A stretch of 64,000 nt of DNA. It comes from Aphanomyces cochlioides. Its lineage: Eukaryota; Oomycota; Saprolegniomycetes; Saprolegniales; Verrucalvaceae. Positions 46,576-56,880 of the stretch are shown in pieces. The notes under the pieces are model-generated. The model saw only the letters and a list, made by a program, of their open reading frames with translations, did no database searches and was not told the DNA's origin. The translations under genes and the position numbers were made by a program. Every line of letters starts with the position of its first letter. The stretch's first letter is position 1. The stretch is from assembly GCA_019828595.1 (NCBI GenBank), contig JAHQRK010000001.1, positions 1,054,001 through 1,118,000 on the forward strand. The letters are read 5' to 3'.

Positions 46576-47039
46576 ATCGTATGTGCGACTCGAAAGTTCC
46601 GACCTTATATCGATCGCAGACACTTTGACATTTATACCGATCACGAAGCCCTGACTTGGCTCTTCAATACTGGATCGCGCTCAGGAAACCACAAACTCGC
46701 CCGATGGGCCATGGAGATTCAAGGACTCGACTACACAGTCATTCATCGACCCGGAGAACTCAACGGGGCCGCTGACGGATTATCTCGACTCGCAGTCTGC
46801 CCTATCCAGACTCGACGCATGAGTCGCCTTAACAGTGCTCCCGTTAACCTACAACCATCACTGACACACGAAGGATCCACGCCCGACCCGACTGACTCCA
46901 ACACATCAGTTGCTAAGTCCACACCATTCCAGAATCCTCAACAATCACCAAATCCCAGAGTCATCACGACTCCTATGGAACTCTTCGACCGACGAGGTCG
47001 CCCATCACCACGACTCTACAATGAGCAAGCTAACGACCC
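46576..47039 (+). pseudogene. RE2 RNase H, distal part
   Basis: Directly after the TGA the same frame continues as CATRKFRPYIDRRHFDIYTD HEALTWLF, then VIHRPGELNGAADGLSRL, the usual end of Ty3/gypsy RNase H. The stop is a simple nonsense change. Confidence 0.8.
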
Positions 47040-47930
47040 ATGGATCGTAGCCCTACGAGCTTATCTAGAAGATGGCGCGACCCCCTGGATCCTTACCTAC
47101 AAAACTTGGTTGTCCGCAACAGTCAGCAATACCTTATGCGACAAGGCATCGTTTGCCGCTATGTCACTATCAAGACTCCGTTGAGGAACCCCGAACTCAT
47201 CATTGTTCCTGTGATCCCGCACTCCTTAGTCGAGGAAGTCCTACATGCAAGTCATGCATCTCCTGTCGCTGGAGACCTCGAACTCATGAAAACTCGCGAG
47301 CGGGTCCGTCGGACTGCCTACTGGTTGAATTGGCAACTCGATTGCAAGGACTACGTCTCGAAATGTCCCGACTGCAATCGTGCCAAGGGCGGTCGACCCT
47401 GGAGACAAGGTCCGATGCAAAGGATGCCGATCTATTCGCTACGAGGTCCCTTCGGTCTATTGGTTGTCGACGCATTGGGTCCCTTGCCCACAACGAACCG
47501 CGGCAACAAATACATCTTGGTCTTTGCTGACTACTTTACACGATGGGTCGAAGCTTTCCCAGTCGCGGATCTAAAGACCTCGACTTTCTCCAGAGTCCTG
47601 ATCGACGAAGTCTTGTGCCGATTCGGGATTCCGGACAAACTTCTATCCGATCGAGGATCTAACTTTGTCTCTGAACTCGCGACCACGATGTACACAACCC
47701 TCGGGATCCACAAACTCGCCAGCGCCCCTTATCACCCTCAGGGTCTAGTCGAACGGTTCAATCACACGATGGTCCAGATGATGAAGATCTATGTCAACGA
47801 TCACCACACTGACTGGGATACTTACCTAACAGGCTACTTTTCGCCTATCGGACCGCACATCACGAAACTCTTGGCGACTCACCTTACTTCTGCCTCTTCG
47901 GTCGGGACCCAACCTTACCTCTCGACTTAG
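47040..47930 (+). CDS. RE2 integrase
   Basis: HHCC zinc site (HASHASPVAGDLE..CKDYVSKCPDC), then the DDE core: LLVVDALGPL, LLSDRGSNFVSE and GLVERFNHTM. The end (ATHLTSASSVGTQPYLST) is out of frame after a base change near 47860, so the link to the C-terminal domain is lost. Confidence 0.85.
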   Translation: MDRSPTSLSRRWRDPLDPYLQNLVVRNSQQYLMRQGIVCRYVTIKTPLRNPELIIVPVIPHSLVEEVLHASHASPVAGDLELMKTRERVRRTAYWLNWQLDCKDYVSKCPDCNRAKGGRPWRQGPMQRMPIYSLRGPFGLLVVDALGPLPTTNRGNKYILVFADYFTRWVEAFPVADLKTSTFSRVLIDEVLCRFGIPDKLLSDRGSNFVSELATTMYTTLGIHKLASAPYHPQGLVERFNHTMVQMMKIYVNDHHTDWDTYLTGYFSPIGPHITKLLATHLTSASSVGTQPYLST

Positions 47931-47952
47931 CCTTCCTTAACTCCGATCCCGC

Positions 47953-48680
47953 TTGGAAGTCCGACGATCTTCCTCAATACAAGCGCCGACTCGCCTCATC
48001 GAAATGAGACGACTTGTCGAGAATCAGATGGTCTCGGGACAGAACAAAAGTGCGGCAGCGAAATCTGATCAGAAACCGATCTCCTTCGACGATCAGTCCG
48101 CAGTCTGGGTCTACAAATACTTCTCGAAGTCGACCAACCCTGACGACAAGCGGACTCCAAAGCTAGCGACTCACTGGCACGGCCCATATCGGATCGATCG
48201 CAAAATGGGACCCAACACGTACAAGATCGACATCCCGACTCACCCGGACAAGATCGTCACGGTCAACTTGGACCGTCTAAAGCCCTTCAAAGGTTACTAC
48301 TCCAGACCTTTCAACGAGGAAGTCCCTGAGGATGAGTCGCCTCTCGACGACTTTACGATCGACTGTCTACCCAGATCTAGCTTCATAGATCGCGTCGATT
48401 ACAGCGACGGGGACGTCGCTTACACCTCGCGTCGACTCGCCACTCCACAAGATCTGTGACAAACGTCGGCCACCTAACACTCACGAACCCGAATACCTCG
48501 TTGAGCATGTCGATGGTTACAAATACTGGACTCCGGCCTCCCAGTTATCAGACTACCGATCTTTAGTCGACAACTTCGAGAATTCACTACGCATGGACAA
48601 GGGACTGCCTCCTCTACGACGATCCCCTCGGTTTTCCGTCTTAGACAACGAAACTCGACCAATGGACATCTATCATTAGA
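47953..48680 (+). pseudogene. RE2 integrase C-terminus: GPY/F module and chromodomain-like tail
   Basis: 47953-48459 has the GPY/F module (HWHGPYRIDRKMGPNTYKID, VTVNLDRLKPF). After one frame change, 48470-48680 encodes EYLVEHVDGYKYWTPASQL and a final helix, which fits a chromodomain. Both elements here are therefore chromovirus-like. Confidence 0.7.
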
Positions 48681-48832
48681 GTCCCTCACAAATCAGTACT
48701 CTATCAAGCGTCTACTACCATACGCTACCTTGGACTCTGGCTCTGGATGCCTCTGACACGAACAAAACACAAACAGAAAGGAATCAAATTTATTACGCCT
48801 TACGACTACAAGTCCGCGCCGACACTACGTCG

Positions 48833-50434
48833 CTAAATCACTTGCGGACCTTCACCCGGACGAAACCCAGTCGGATCGGCTCCCGCTAACTCAATGTTCG
48901 TTTCGCGATCCAAGACGTGCAAACGATTGGGGCTGCCGATCCAACGCCCGACGTAATTCGGCTCTTGAGTTTGCTGCCGTTGCAGGAAGTCCGGCATCGG
49001 ATGGATCCCTTCGGGGTAATTGACATACGGAACCGGCTCGGTGCGGTTCTCGGCGGCATGCCCGGCGATAACACCGTTCACCAAGTTGGTAACCCATGGA
49101 CTTCGGCCCGCCCTATAATCGTTCAACCCCATAACGCAGATCCAACTCCAAAACTGCCCTTGACGGCGATCGGCGGCAGTGTCCATGGTCAGCTGCCGCA
49201 AGGTGTCCACTGACACGATTTGCGAGAATCGAGTAAAGTCCGGCCAACGCTTCTTGCCCTCTGATTCAAGGTAGCGGATCGCCTCCACTGAATCCACTCG
49301 CTCGACCAGACGAACGATCTCCAGGGAACGGAGACAGATCTCCGACGGCCAGTATGGGTGCACGTTGTAGAGGAGGAAGTGAAAGACTGAATCCCCCTCG
49401 ATCGCGTGCAAGGCGTTGGCCAAACGGTTGAAAGCCCGCTTCGCCCCTTTGAGTCCGCTCTTGCAAACATTCGCGGATGTGTCAACCTACGTCATATCAT
49501 AAGCGATCCTCCGAGGCGAGAGACTTACGTTCCAACCTGCCTGTTGTAGGCTCCGGTCCCCAACCAGAAAAATCGATCCCAGATCTTACGCCCATGATCG
49601 ACCCACCACTGACGTAACGACTGATTCCACTCTCGCTGAGAGGGATTCAACCCCGGCAAAAACGACTGGAAGCTGTCGATCCAACGATCCCATGGTTTCA
49701 AATCTCGGACTTCGATATACTTCAACCGAAAACCACCATCGAGATTTGGGAAGTGTCGTAGCGCAGTGACTCCCTCCGCATCGACGGTTATCACGATCGC
49801 GGGAGGGGAATCCTTCTTCGGTTTCTTGGAATCGGGCTCCCCCAATGCCTCAGGATCGAACTCATCAACAATGAAAATCAGGATCAACTGTATTATTACT
49901 GCTTACACTCGGATCCAGCCAAGTCAAGCAAGTTGGGCTGCCCGTGAGCCGCAAATCCCTCAGACGGTGTCGTTTTGGGGAAGCTGGGTGATGGGAGTCC
50001 GCCGCCCTTTTCAAGACGGAAGATGGTCGCCTGAGCGCGTAAGAACTCGATCCATGCGTCCTGCCCCTTAATCTTGCCCGCAATATAATCCACGAACTCG
50101 GACACTGGATCCGCCGCCGGCGTCGCACGAGATGCGGACTCAGCCTTCAATTGATCTTGAATCAGCTTCTGCTCCTCCGCCCAAATCGGTTGATTTGGAC
50201 AAGCACTCGGTCAACAATTGGCGTATTTGCTCAGCCGTCGCGATCGACGACCGAACCACCTTCAAAGTCTCCTTCACCGGATCCTGTGGGATAGACTTTC
50301 CCGGCCGCCTTCTTACCCGACATGCTGTGCTTCCGCTTCACCTTGAGAAATGAATCGCTTGGACCAAACTCCTCTCCTAGACCAAACATGTCCGGACTAG
50401 CAAACGATCTATCCAATGTCGTCGATCCATACAT
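48833..50434 (-). pseudogene. Antisense gene of RE2, several damaged exons
   Basis: The minus strand between RE2 integrase and 3' LTR carries a chain of frames: 50434 (MYGSTTLDRSFASPDMFGLG), a helical part around 50260-49960 (AEQIRQLLTECLSKS, EFVDYIAGKIKGQDAWIEFL), then 49887-49525 (WIDSFQSFLPGLNPSQREWN), then 49423-48833 ending at a TAA (PDFLQRQQTQEPNYVGRWIG). A consensus donor GTAAGT at about 49530 and nearby acceptors suggest an intron between the last two. Two or three frameshifts break the first part. No family recognised. Position and strand match the antisense ORFs of RE1. Confidence 0.5.
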
Positions 50435-50455
50435 GCGACTCACGATTCTATTGGA

Positions 50456-50551
50456 TCCTTGGCTAAAGTCGAGGATATTCGGTTCCTGCGAAGTCCAAAC
50501 GTCTGGACCTTCGATTCTTTTTGTGCGTTATCGCTATCCCCGCGACCGTCA
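50456..50551 (+). repeat. Truncated 3' LTR of RE2
   Basis: These 96 bp equal the last 96 bp of the 342-bp LTR at 34149-34490. The preceding 246 bp of the LTR and the polypurine tract are missing. It ends ACCGTCA, followed by GTGTAA; GTGTTA precedes the other LTR. Confidence 0.75.
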
Positions 50552-50698
50552 GTGTAAATCAAACGCATGTTGTCGTTGAAAAATGTAGTCAGGAAGAACG
50601 ACATAGAGTTTCCACCACCAATGAGGCATACAGTAAGACCGCGCTTGAATGTCCTCGGACATTCAAAACTTCTCACTTGCCCGATTTCCTTGGCTTTG

Positions 50699-51733
50699 TC
50701 AGTCTTTCCCAAATTGATGGCTTGGTATTTTCACTGCGGTGATCACGTCTTGCGGTGTCTTGATTTCCAGAACAAGACCATAATGATCGCTAGGCTTTAC
50801 ACCAGAGTGATCAACAGCATCGAGTCCCAACATCGTCATCTCTTGACCCATCCAGACATTCGACTTCATCATGATTCGGTCGTATCGCATGACTTCCTTG
50901 TGGTCGAGGATGCAGACTGGATTTATTGGGCCGTCAAATGTTGCGCCACGTTCGTTCGGGTGTAGCAATGACCACATGTCGAGAAAGTCGGGCATTTCAA
51001 CCGAAAGCACCAAGTTTTCAAGTGGCGTCGTGGATATTTTCGAGGATCTCCACGCTCCATAATGTTGTGTGTCGTCAAAATTGAAATCCCCGCATAAAAT
51101 GGCATTGCGAAAGGGAGCTAGCGCCTCTCCAGATGTCCTCAGTTGACTTTTGCGCGTGCTTTCATTGCTGAGGGACTCCAGGTGAACAGTCGCCACAACG
51201 CTCTCGCCATTGTCAAAAACGCACAGGAGCAAGCTGCGATGCATTCGAGTCGGTAGTGAAACCTGCTGGAATGAGGATTCGAGACCGCGTCGTGCTAGAA
51301 TCATACAGCCGTACGGATTCACAGGGAACGGGCTGTACTCATACTTGTCGGACAGGATGGTCGACGCACGAAGTGCTTCTGAAAAGTCAGGAGTGACTTC
51401 TTGCAGACACACAACGTCAGGATTGTGCTCGAGGAAACTCCCCACGAGAGCTTCAAAGCGGCGACCGTTGGCCATTTGATCGAACCAGACATTCCACGTG
51501 ACAATGCGTAGTGTATTGGGCGATCGAACTGTCGTCGGGGCCGACAGAGCAGCATGCCATTTGGCCGTATCCACAGTCGACTCGGAGCCGATGCGGGGCT
51601 CCATGGGAAGCTCTAGTCGATTTCCGTCGCTACCAAACGCATATCGTTGTCCAGTCGCAGTCGTAATGATCCTTGACTTGCCTCGATTGAGCGCGGCCCT
51701 GCCTTGCTTGAGCAAATCCAACGTCGGCTTCAT
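50699..51733 (-). CDS. TDP2-like endonuclease/exonuclease/phosphatase protein 1
   Basis: Single exon, 344 aa, ATG at 51733. The EEP fold motifs are in order: RIVTWNVWF near residue 80, DVVCLQEVTPDF near 110, CGDFNFDD near 215 (metal and catalytic Asp/Asn), and KPSDHYGL near 315 (catalytic His). The combination TWN, LQE, GDxN and SDH is that of tyrosyl-DNA phosphodiesterase 2-like enzymes. Substrate and location cannot be read from the sequence. It has a C-terminal tail about 15 residues longer than that of its neighbour. RE2 ends 147 bp downstream of its stop. Confidence 0.85.
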   Translation of the reverse strand: MKPTLDLLKQGRAALNRGKSRIITTATGQRYAFGSDGNRLELPMEPRIGSESTVDTAKWHAALSAPTTVRSPNTLRIVTWNVWFDQMANGRRFEALVGSFLEHNPDVVCLQEVTPDFSEALRASTILSDKYEYSPFPVNPYGCMILARRGLESSFQQVSLPTRMHRSLLLCVFDNGESVVATVHLESLSNESTRKSQLRTSGEALAPFRNAILCGDFNFDDTQHYGAWRSSKISTTPLENLVLSVEMPDFLDMWSLLHPNERGATFDGPINPVCILDHKEVMRYDRIMMKSNVWMGQEMTMLGLDAVDHSGVKPSDHYGLVLEIKTPQDVITAVKIPSHQFGKD

Positions 51734-51761
51734 GTTGGTCGAAATGACTTTTCACCAATGA

Positions 51762-51892
51762 CAAGATTGGAGTATGGACGAACTGCAATGTACATATGCT
51801 GTTTTCGTCCCGTGCGCTCCCAGGGCAGCCCAAGAACGTTGGACGACTCCGCAGCAGCAATCGACCATGAGATAGACGCAAAGCTACAGCGT
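51762..51892 (+). pseudogene. Relic of an ABCC NBD2 (signature to Walker B)
   Basis: The frame reading RLEYGRTAMY...LDDSAAAIDHEIDAKLQR aligns with NLSVGERQML...LDEATAAMDHETDVKLQR of the ABC genes; the second part matches at 12 of 18 residues. At DNA level GCAGCAGCAAT.GACCA.GAGA is shared. No other part of the gene is found. It is old compared with the identical tracts in A to F. Confidence 0.7.
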
Positions 51893-52068
51893 AAGCATGC
51901 TGCGTAAGCGAAATTGACTCTCCAACCAATTGAAGAGTCGTGGGATCATGAAGCAATTTTCTCAAAGCTCAGTGATAGATTCAAAAGTTTTCAATCCTTC
52001 AACATCGCTCCACTGCGTTCGTCCGTGTGCCCCCTAGTCGTGTGTGTGGGGGGTTTCCTCATGACGAT

Positions 52069-53058
52069 TTACACGTCGGATGTCTTGATTTCCAACATGA
52101 GCCCATAATGATCACTCGGCTTTATACCAGAGTCGTCGATCGCATCCAAACCCAGGAGGGACATTTGTTGCCCCTTCCAGGCATCCGATTTCATCATGAT
52201 GCGGTCATACCGCATGACTTCATGTCGATCTCGGACACAAATTGGATTTGTCGCGCCGTCAAACGTTGCGCCGCGTTCGTTTGGATGTAGCAGCGGCCAC
52301 ATATCGATAAATCCCGGCAGTTCAGTCGACAGCACCGCGTTTTCAAGCGGGGCGGAGGATCCTCTCGACGTAAACGACGGCTTCCATGCGCCATAATGCT
52401 GCGTATCGTCAAAGTTGAAATCGCCACACAAAATCGCATGACGAAATGGCACCAGCGCCTTGCCAGACAGCTTGAGTTGAATCTTGCGCACGCTCTCGCT
52501 GTTGAGTGATTCGAGATGGATCGTGCCCACGACGCACTTATCGTTGGCAAATTTGCACAAGAGTAAGCTGCGATTCATCCGTGTGGGCAATGGCATCAGT
52601 TGAAACGACGGCTCGAGAGTCCGTCGTGCTAAAATCATGCAGTCATACGTGCCCACGGGGTATGGGCTGAATTCATACGTCTCGGAGACGATTGCGGACT
52701 CGTCGAGCGCGTTTGAAAAGTCCGGTGTGACTTCTTGCAGACATATAATATCCGGGTTGTGTACTAGGACACAGCTCACGAGAGCTTCAAAGCGCCGGCC
52801 AATGTCCATGAGATCAAACCAGACATTCCACGTCACAACGCGCAGTGTATTGGGCGACCGAACCGCTGTCGCTGCTCGGGTGGCAGCTTGCCACCTTGTC
52901 GTGTCGACTTGAAACTTGGAGCCAACCCGCGGGTCCATGGGGAGCTCCACGCGTCTTCCATCACTTCCAACAGCATATCGCTGCCCCGTCGCTGTCGTAA
53001 AGATCGTCGTCTGCGCTCGATTCAGCCCTGCCTTGAGTTCGTCCAATGTTGGCTTCAT
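52069..53058 (-). CDS. TDP2-like endonuclease/exonuclease/phosphatase protein 2
   Basis: Single exon, 329 aa, ATG at 53058 (the frame extends 15 bp to a TTG). It has the same motif set as protein 1 (RVVTWNVWF, DIICLQEVTPDF, CGDFNFDD, KPSDHYGL) and clear tandem-duplicate similarity over the whole length. All catalytic residues are retained in both copies, so both may be active. The 335 bp between the two genes contain the ABC relic. Confidence 0.85.
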   Translation of the reverse strand: MKPTLDELKAGLNRAQTTIFTTATGQRYAVGSDGRRVELPMDPRVGSKFQVDTTRWQAATRAATAVRSPNTLRVVTWNVWFDLMDIGRRFEALVSCVLVHNPDIICLQEVTPDFSNALDESAIVSETYEFSPYPVGTYDCMILARRTLEPSFQLMPLPTRMNRSLLLCKFANDKCVVGTIHLESLNSESVRKIQLKLSGKALVPFRHAILCGDFNFDDTQHYGAWKPSFTSRGSSAPLENAVLSTELPGFIDMWPLLHPNERGATFDGATNPICVRDRHEVMRYDRIMMKSDAWKGQQMSLLGLDAIDDSGIKPSDHYGLMLEIKTSDV

Positions 53059-53373
53059 CGCTCTTTTTGTCAAATTTCAAGTAAAAAATACAGTACAAAT
53101 GGCAAAGTGCACTTTGGAAATTATAAAAAAAGGGTAACTTGGTGTCGTCGTCAACTTGGCCACCCACTTGGACAAGTGGACAATCGACTTTCGTCATGGA
53201 AATGCGGGGAATTATCGTCCGTGGTCGAGCGTTCTCGATGCTGAAATCCATCGGAAAGGGAAACCGATTTGGTCGACAACCATGGAGAAAATTGAAGCAA
53301 AGATACCAGTAGTACTAGTCCCCCAGCTGTCGCTTTCCTTTGTGGTTTAAACTTGAATTTGCCGTCGACAAGG

Positions 53374-54591
53374 ATGGCGATTGACCAGCTCTGGCCAGCG
53401 AAGGCCATGTACACCGTGAGCTACTTTGGGTTTGCGACCGTGCTGTCGTACTTGCCAGTCTTCTTCAACGCGTACTTTGACAAGCTACAGATTGGCATTC
53501 TCTCGGCGATTCCGTGCGTCTGTTCGATTGTCGCGCCGCCGCTGTGGGGAGCTTTGGCGGATATTCTCAACCAGCAACGATGGGTCCACATCTTTTGTAT
53601 CGTGTCTGGTACGCTGCTCATGTTCTTGATAGAGTTTTCCGTCTCGAGCTTTTGGTTTACGTGCTTTGTGGTCTTCTTGGCGAATTTCCAAGCCAACCCG
53701 ACGTTCTCGCTCTTGGATCAAGCAGTCATGGCACTCCTGGACAACGTCGGCGGCGAATATGGCAAGCAGCGTCTCTTTGGCGCTATCGGTTGGGGCTTTG
53801 GATCGTTCATCACTGGCTTGGTGGTCAACACGTATGGAATCAACTGGACGTTCAACCTCCATTTGATCTTTTGCATCCCGAATCTCTACTTCTTGAATAT
53901 GATTCCTGCCGCCAACCCCAAGGATGGATCTTCTCCATCTGCTCAAACTCTCTCCTTCTTTGAAGGCTTGGCACTCATTGCGAAGAAAGTCGACATCATG
54001 CTACTCTTCTTTGTCATTTTCTTGATTGGGCTCATGTTTGGCGTCGTCTCGTCCTTCCTCACGCTCAATCTTTATGAGCTCTCCGACAAATCCACGACCA
54101 TCGTTGGCACGGCTATATGGGTCGAGACGCTCTCGGAATTACCTGCCTTTTATGTAGCGGACGCCGTCGCCAACTACCTTGGGATTGTCAAAGTGTTGCT
54201 GATATCAATCATTGGCTATGGAATCCGCATTACTTACTACGCCGTCATGGTCAATGCGTGGAGCGCTCTTCCATTTGAGTTGCTGCATGGGTTGACGTTC
54301 TCACTCGCTTGGTCTGCCTGCACGAAATACATGTACGATGCGACCCCTCCAGGCACTGAAGGAACAATGATGGGACTACTAAATGCAGTCCTCAATGGCC
54401 TTGGACGTGGTGCTGGAACACTCATGGGCGGCTATTTGTACGAAAACTACGACGCTCGATTCATGTGGTACGCTACGGATCTCGGCGTGCCCCTTGCTCT
54501 CATTGGACTCTTTCTCTTCTCACGTTCGATGGACAAACACGCCGCTCTAAAGGTTGATTCGTTGTCGTCTGTTGAGATCAAGAGTGAATAG
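53374..54591 (+). CDS. MFS transporter, MFSD6/MFS_1-like family
   Basis: Single exon, 405 aa, first ATG at 53374. About 12 hydrophobic helices. Features of the MFS_1_like family: SYFGFATVLSYLPVFF in helix 1, GALADILNQQRW after helix 2, YGKQRLFGAIGWGFGSFITG in helix 5, and GLTFSLAWSACTKYMYDATP followed by GTEGTMMGLLNAVLNGLGRG in the second half. These resemble MFSD6 and bacterial nucleoside/sugar-type permeases. Substrate unknown. A short charged C-terminus ends the protein. Confidence 0.8.
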   Translation: MAIDQLWPAKAMYTVSYFGFATVLSYLPVFFNAYFDKLQIGILSAIPCVCSIVAPPLWGALADILNQQRWVHIFCIVSGTLLMFLIEFSVSSFWFTCFVVFLANFQANPTFSLLDQAVMALLDNVGGEYGKQRLFGAIGWGFGSFITGLVVNTYGINWTFNLHLIFCIPNLYFLNMIPAANPKDGSSPSAQTLSFFEGLALIAKKVDIMLLFFVIFLIGLMFGVVSSFLTLNLYELSDKSTTIVGTAIWVETLSELPAFYVADAVANYLGIVKVLLISIIGYGIRITYYAVMVNAWSALPFELLHGLTFSLAWSACTKYMYDATPPGTEGTMMGLLNAVLNGLGRGAGTLMGGYLYENYDARFMWYATDLGVPLALIGLFLFSRSMDKHAALKVDSLSSVEIKSE

Positions 54592-55064
54592 TTTTGTCTA
54601 AATGAACGTAAGCTATCATAGTTGGCGAGTGCCCAGCCGTCCTACTTTGACATTGGGCTCAAGCAGCTCCAAAATCTGAAACCTATCGAAGTCTTCAACA
54701 TCACGAGTCTGTACACATCGTTGTCAAGCTTGGAAGCTAGCTGATGTATTCGAATTGAAGCATACCATCAACGAATATGAGTCGAAGTGATTCAGATCGC
54801 TGCACTTGAAAACTGCCCCAAAACATGCAAACCACCCCAAATTCATACAAATCTCCCTTCCAACACGCAACCTGAGTGTTGCATACATCCCTGAGCCTCA
54901 TTACCCATCGTATTTGAAACCCAACCGCATCGGTAAAGTCCAAAAGTAAGGTCGTTTGCGTCGCTGATCGTTTGTTCGTGTTGCCAATACACTTATTATC
55001 CGGATGATTTGTCCGGATACGAGGTCAAAGTGCACAAGCTGCGAACGTTTGGTCAATCGACACG
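54592..55064. other. Intergenic region before the GlyRS gene
   Basis: 473 bp, no gene or clear repeat seen. Confidence 0.5.
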
Positions 55065-56880
55065 ATGCTCCGTCAAAAGGTGGCTGCGGCGGGTGCACGC
55101 TCCGCTCTGCGCCTGCAGTTGCGACAGAAGTCGACAGCTCAGAGCAGCGTTAATCTCCAGGAAAAGGTCGTGACGCTCTGCCGTCACCGTGGCTTTGTCT
55201 TCCCAGGATCTGACATCTATGGCGGTCTCGCAAACAGCTTTGACTACGGTCCATTGGGAGTCCAGATGAAGAAGAACATCCAAGACGCGTGGTGGAAGCA
55301 CTTTGTCCAGTCGCGAACGGACTGCGTCGGCTTGGACTCGTCCGTCATTCTCAGCTCAAGAGGTAGACACTACAATGGATGTTATAAGCATCCATCTCAC
55401 GTTCATGGTAGTTTGGGAAGCGTCGGGTCACATTGGCAACTTTACCGATCCAATGACAGTTTGCAAAGGCTGCAACAGTCGCTCTCGCGCCGATAAGCTT
55501 ATTGAGAATGCATCAGATGTCACTGGTGTCAAAGATGCTGGTGGTCTCTCCTGTGAAGAGATTGACGCGTTGATTGCCGAGCACAAGATTGCTTGTCCAA
55601 CTTGTGGTAGTCCCGACCTGCAAAAAACTCGCCAATTCAATCTGCTCTTCCGCACGAACATGGGTTCAACGGACGAAACCAGGTGCATATCTTGTACTCG
55701 AGTATATTCCCAACAAAGTTTGATGTAGTGAATGGGTCTACTTGCGTCCAGAGACAGCTCAAGGCGCGTACATCAACTTCCAGCATGTTGTAACGACCAT
55801 GCGTCGGCGTCTTCCATTCGGTGTTGGTCAAATGGGCAAGTCTTTCCGCAATGAAATCTCTCCTGGCCATTACCTCTTTCGCACGAGAGAGTTCGAGCAG
55901 CTGGAGCTTCAATATTTTTGCCATCCCACGGAATCTGACACTTGGTATTTCTGCTGACCTTTTCCTCTTGATTCATCTCTGCGTTAGGTTTTCCTACTGG
56001 GTTGATGAATGCTTCAACTGGCTCATCAAGCACGGCGTGAAGGAGTCCAACTTGAAGAAACGTATTCACGACCAAGCTGTGCGTGTCACCCTTTAGAATA
56101 TGCTCAAGTCTGTAGGAACTAGCACACTACGCACGAGCGACGACCGACATCGAGTTCCTCTACCCATTTGGCTGGAGTGAATTGTGGGGCAGTAAGTGCT
56201 CTTGTCAATTGTTTCCGCCTGATCGCTTTGCCAGTTGCTAATCGAACCAACTATGACTTGAGGAAACACATGGAAGCTTCTGGCAAAGACTTTAACTACG
56301 TTGACCCGACTACCAAAGAGGTTTGTAATCGCACAAGGATGGCCCATGTCTTATTCGGGCATATCATCTAGACTGTGTTGCCACACGTCGTTGAACCAGC
56401 TTTGGGAACGGGCCGTGTCATGCTCGCCATGCTCCTTGATGCCTACGACGAGGAAGAAGTGAACGGACGGTACATGTTGCCCCGGTGAATGTTGCTGAGT
56501 CGGTTGGTATAGCCCTCGAACTGTACTGCGCTTGCATCCTGATATCGCGCCGTACAAGTACGCTGTCCTCCCTCTCCAAAGCAAAGGCGTATTAGCCGAG
56601 AAAGCACAAGAAATCTACGTCAAGCTCACCAAGGTTGCTAGCTGCGACTTTGATGTCACCCAATCTATCGGTACACATCCATCTTTATTCTTGGAATTCT
56701 GTGGTCCATTTAGGCAAACGATACCGTCGCCAGGATGAAATCGGCACGCCATATTGCATCACGGTCGACTTTGACACGCTAGAAGATGGCACTGTCACGG
56801 TGCGTGATCGCGATAGCATGGAACAAGTTCGTATTCCGATTGACACGCTCTTGTCTGGTCAATGGCAGTGGACGTCCTAA
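55065..56880 (+). CDS. Glycyl-tRNA synthetase, bacterial alpha2-type
   Basis: Class II synthetase charging tRNA-Gly. Nine exons: 55065-55362, 55412-55682, 55729-55944, 55988-56078, 56116-56191, 56235-56320, 56372-56469, 56513-56670, 56714-56880; 486 aa, phases consistent. The first 28 residues ([20 protein letters not shown]) are basic and lack acidic residues, like a mitochondrial presequence. The core starts [35 protein letters not shown], the Cys pairs, motif 2 ([20 protein letters not shown]), motif 3 region ([15 protein letters not shown]) and the anticodon-binding domain ([19 protein letters not shown]) follow. It resembles alpha2 bacterial enzymes more than human GARS. The mitochondrial or dual destination is an inference. 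Confidence 0.9.

Noticed and set aside
53156..53350. Small plus-strand frame before the MFSD6-like gene
   Set aside because: 64 codons with no recognisable domain; probably untranslated or promoter sequence.
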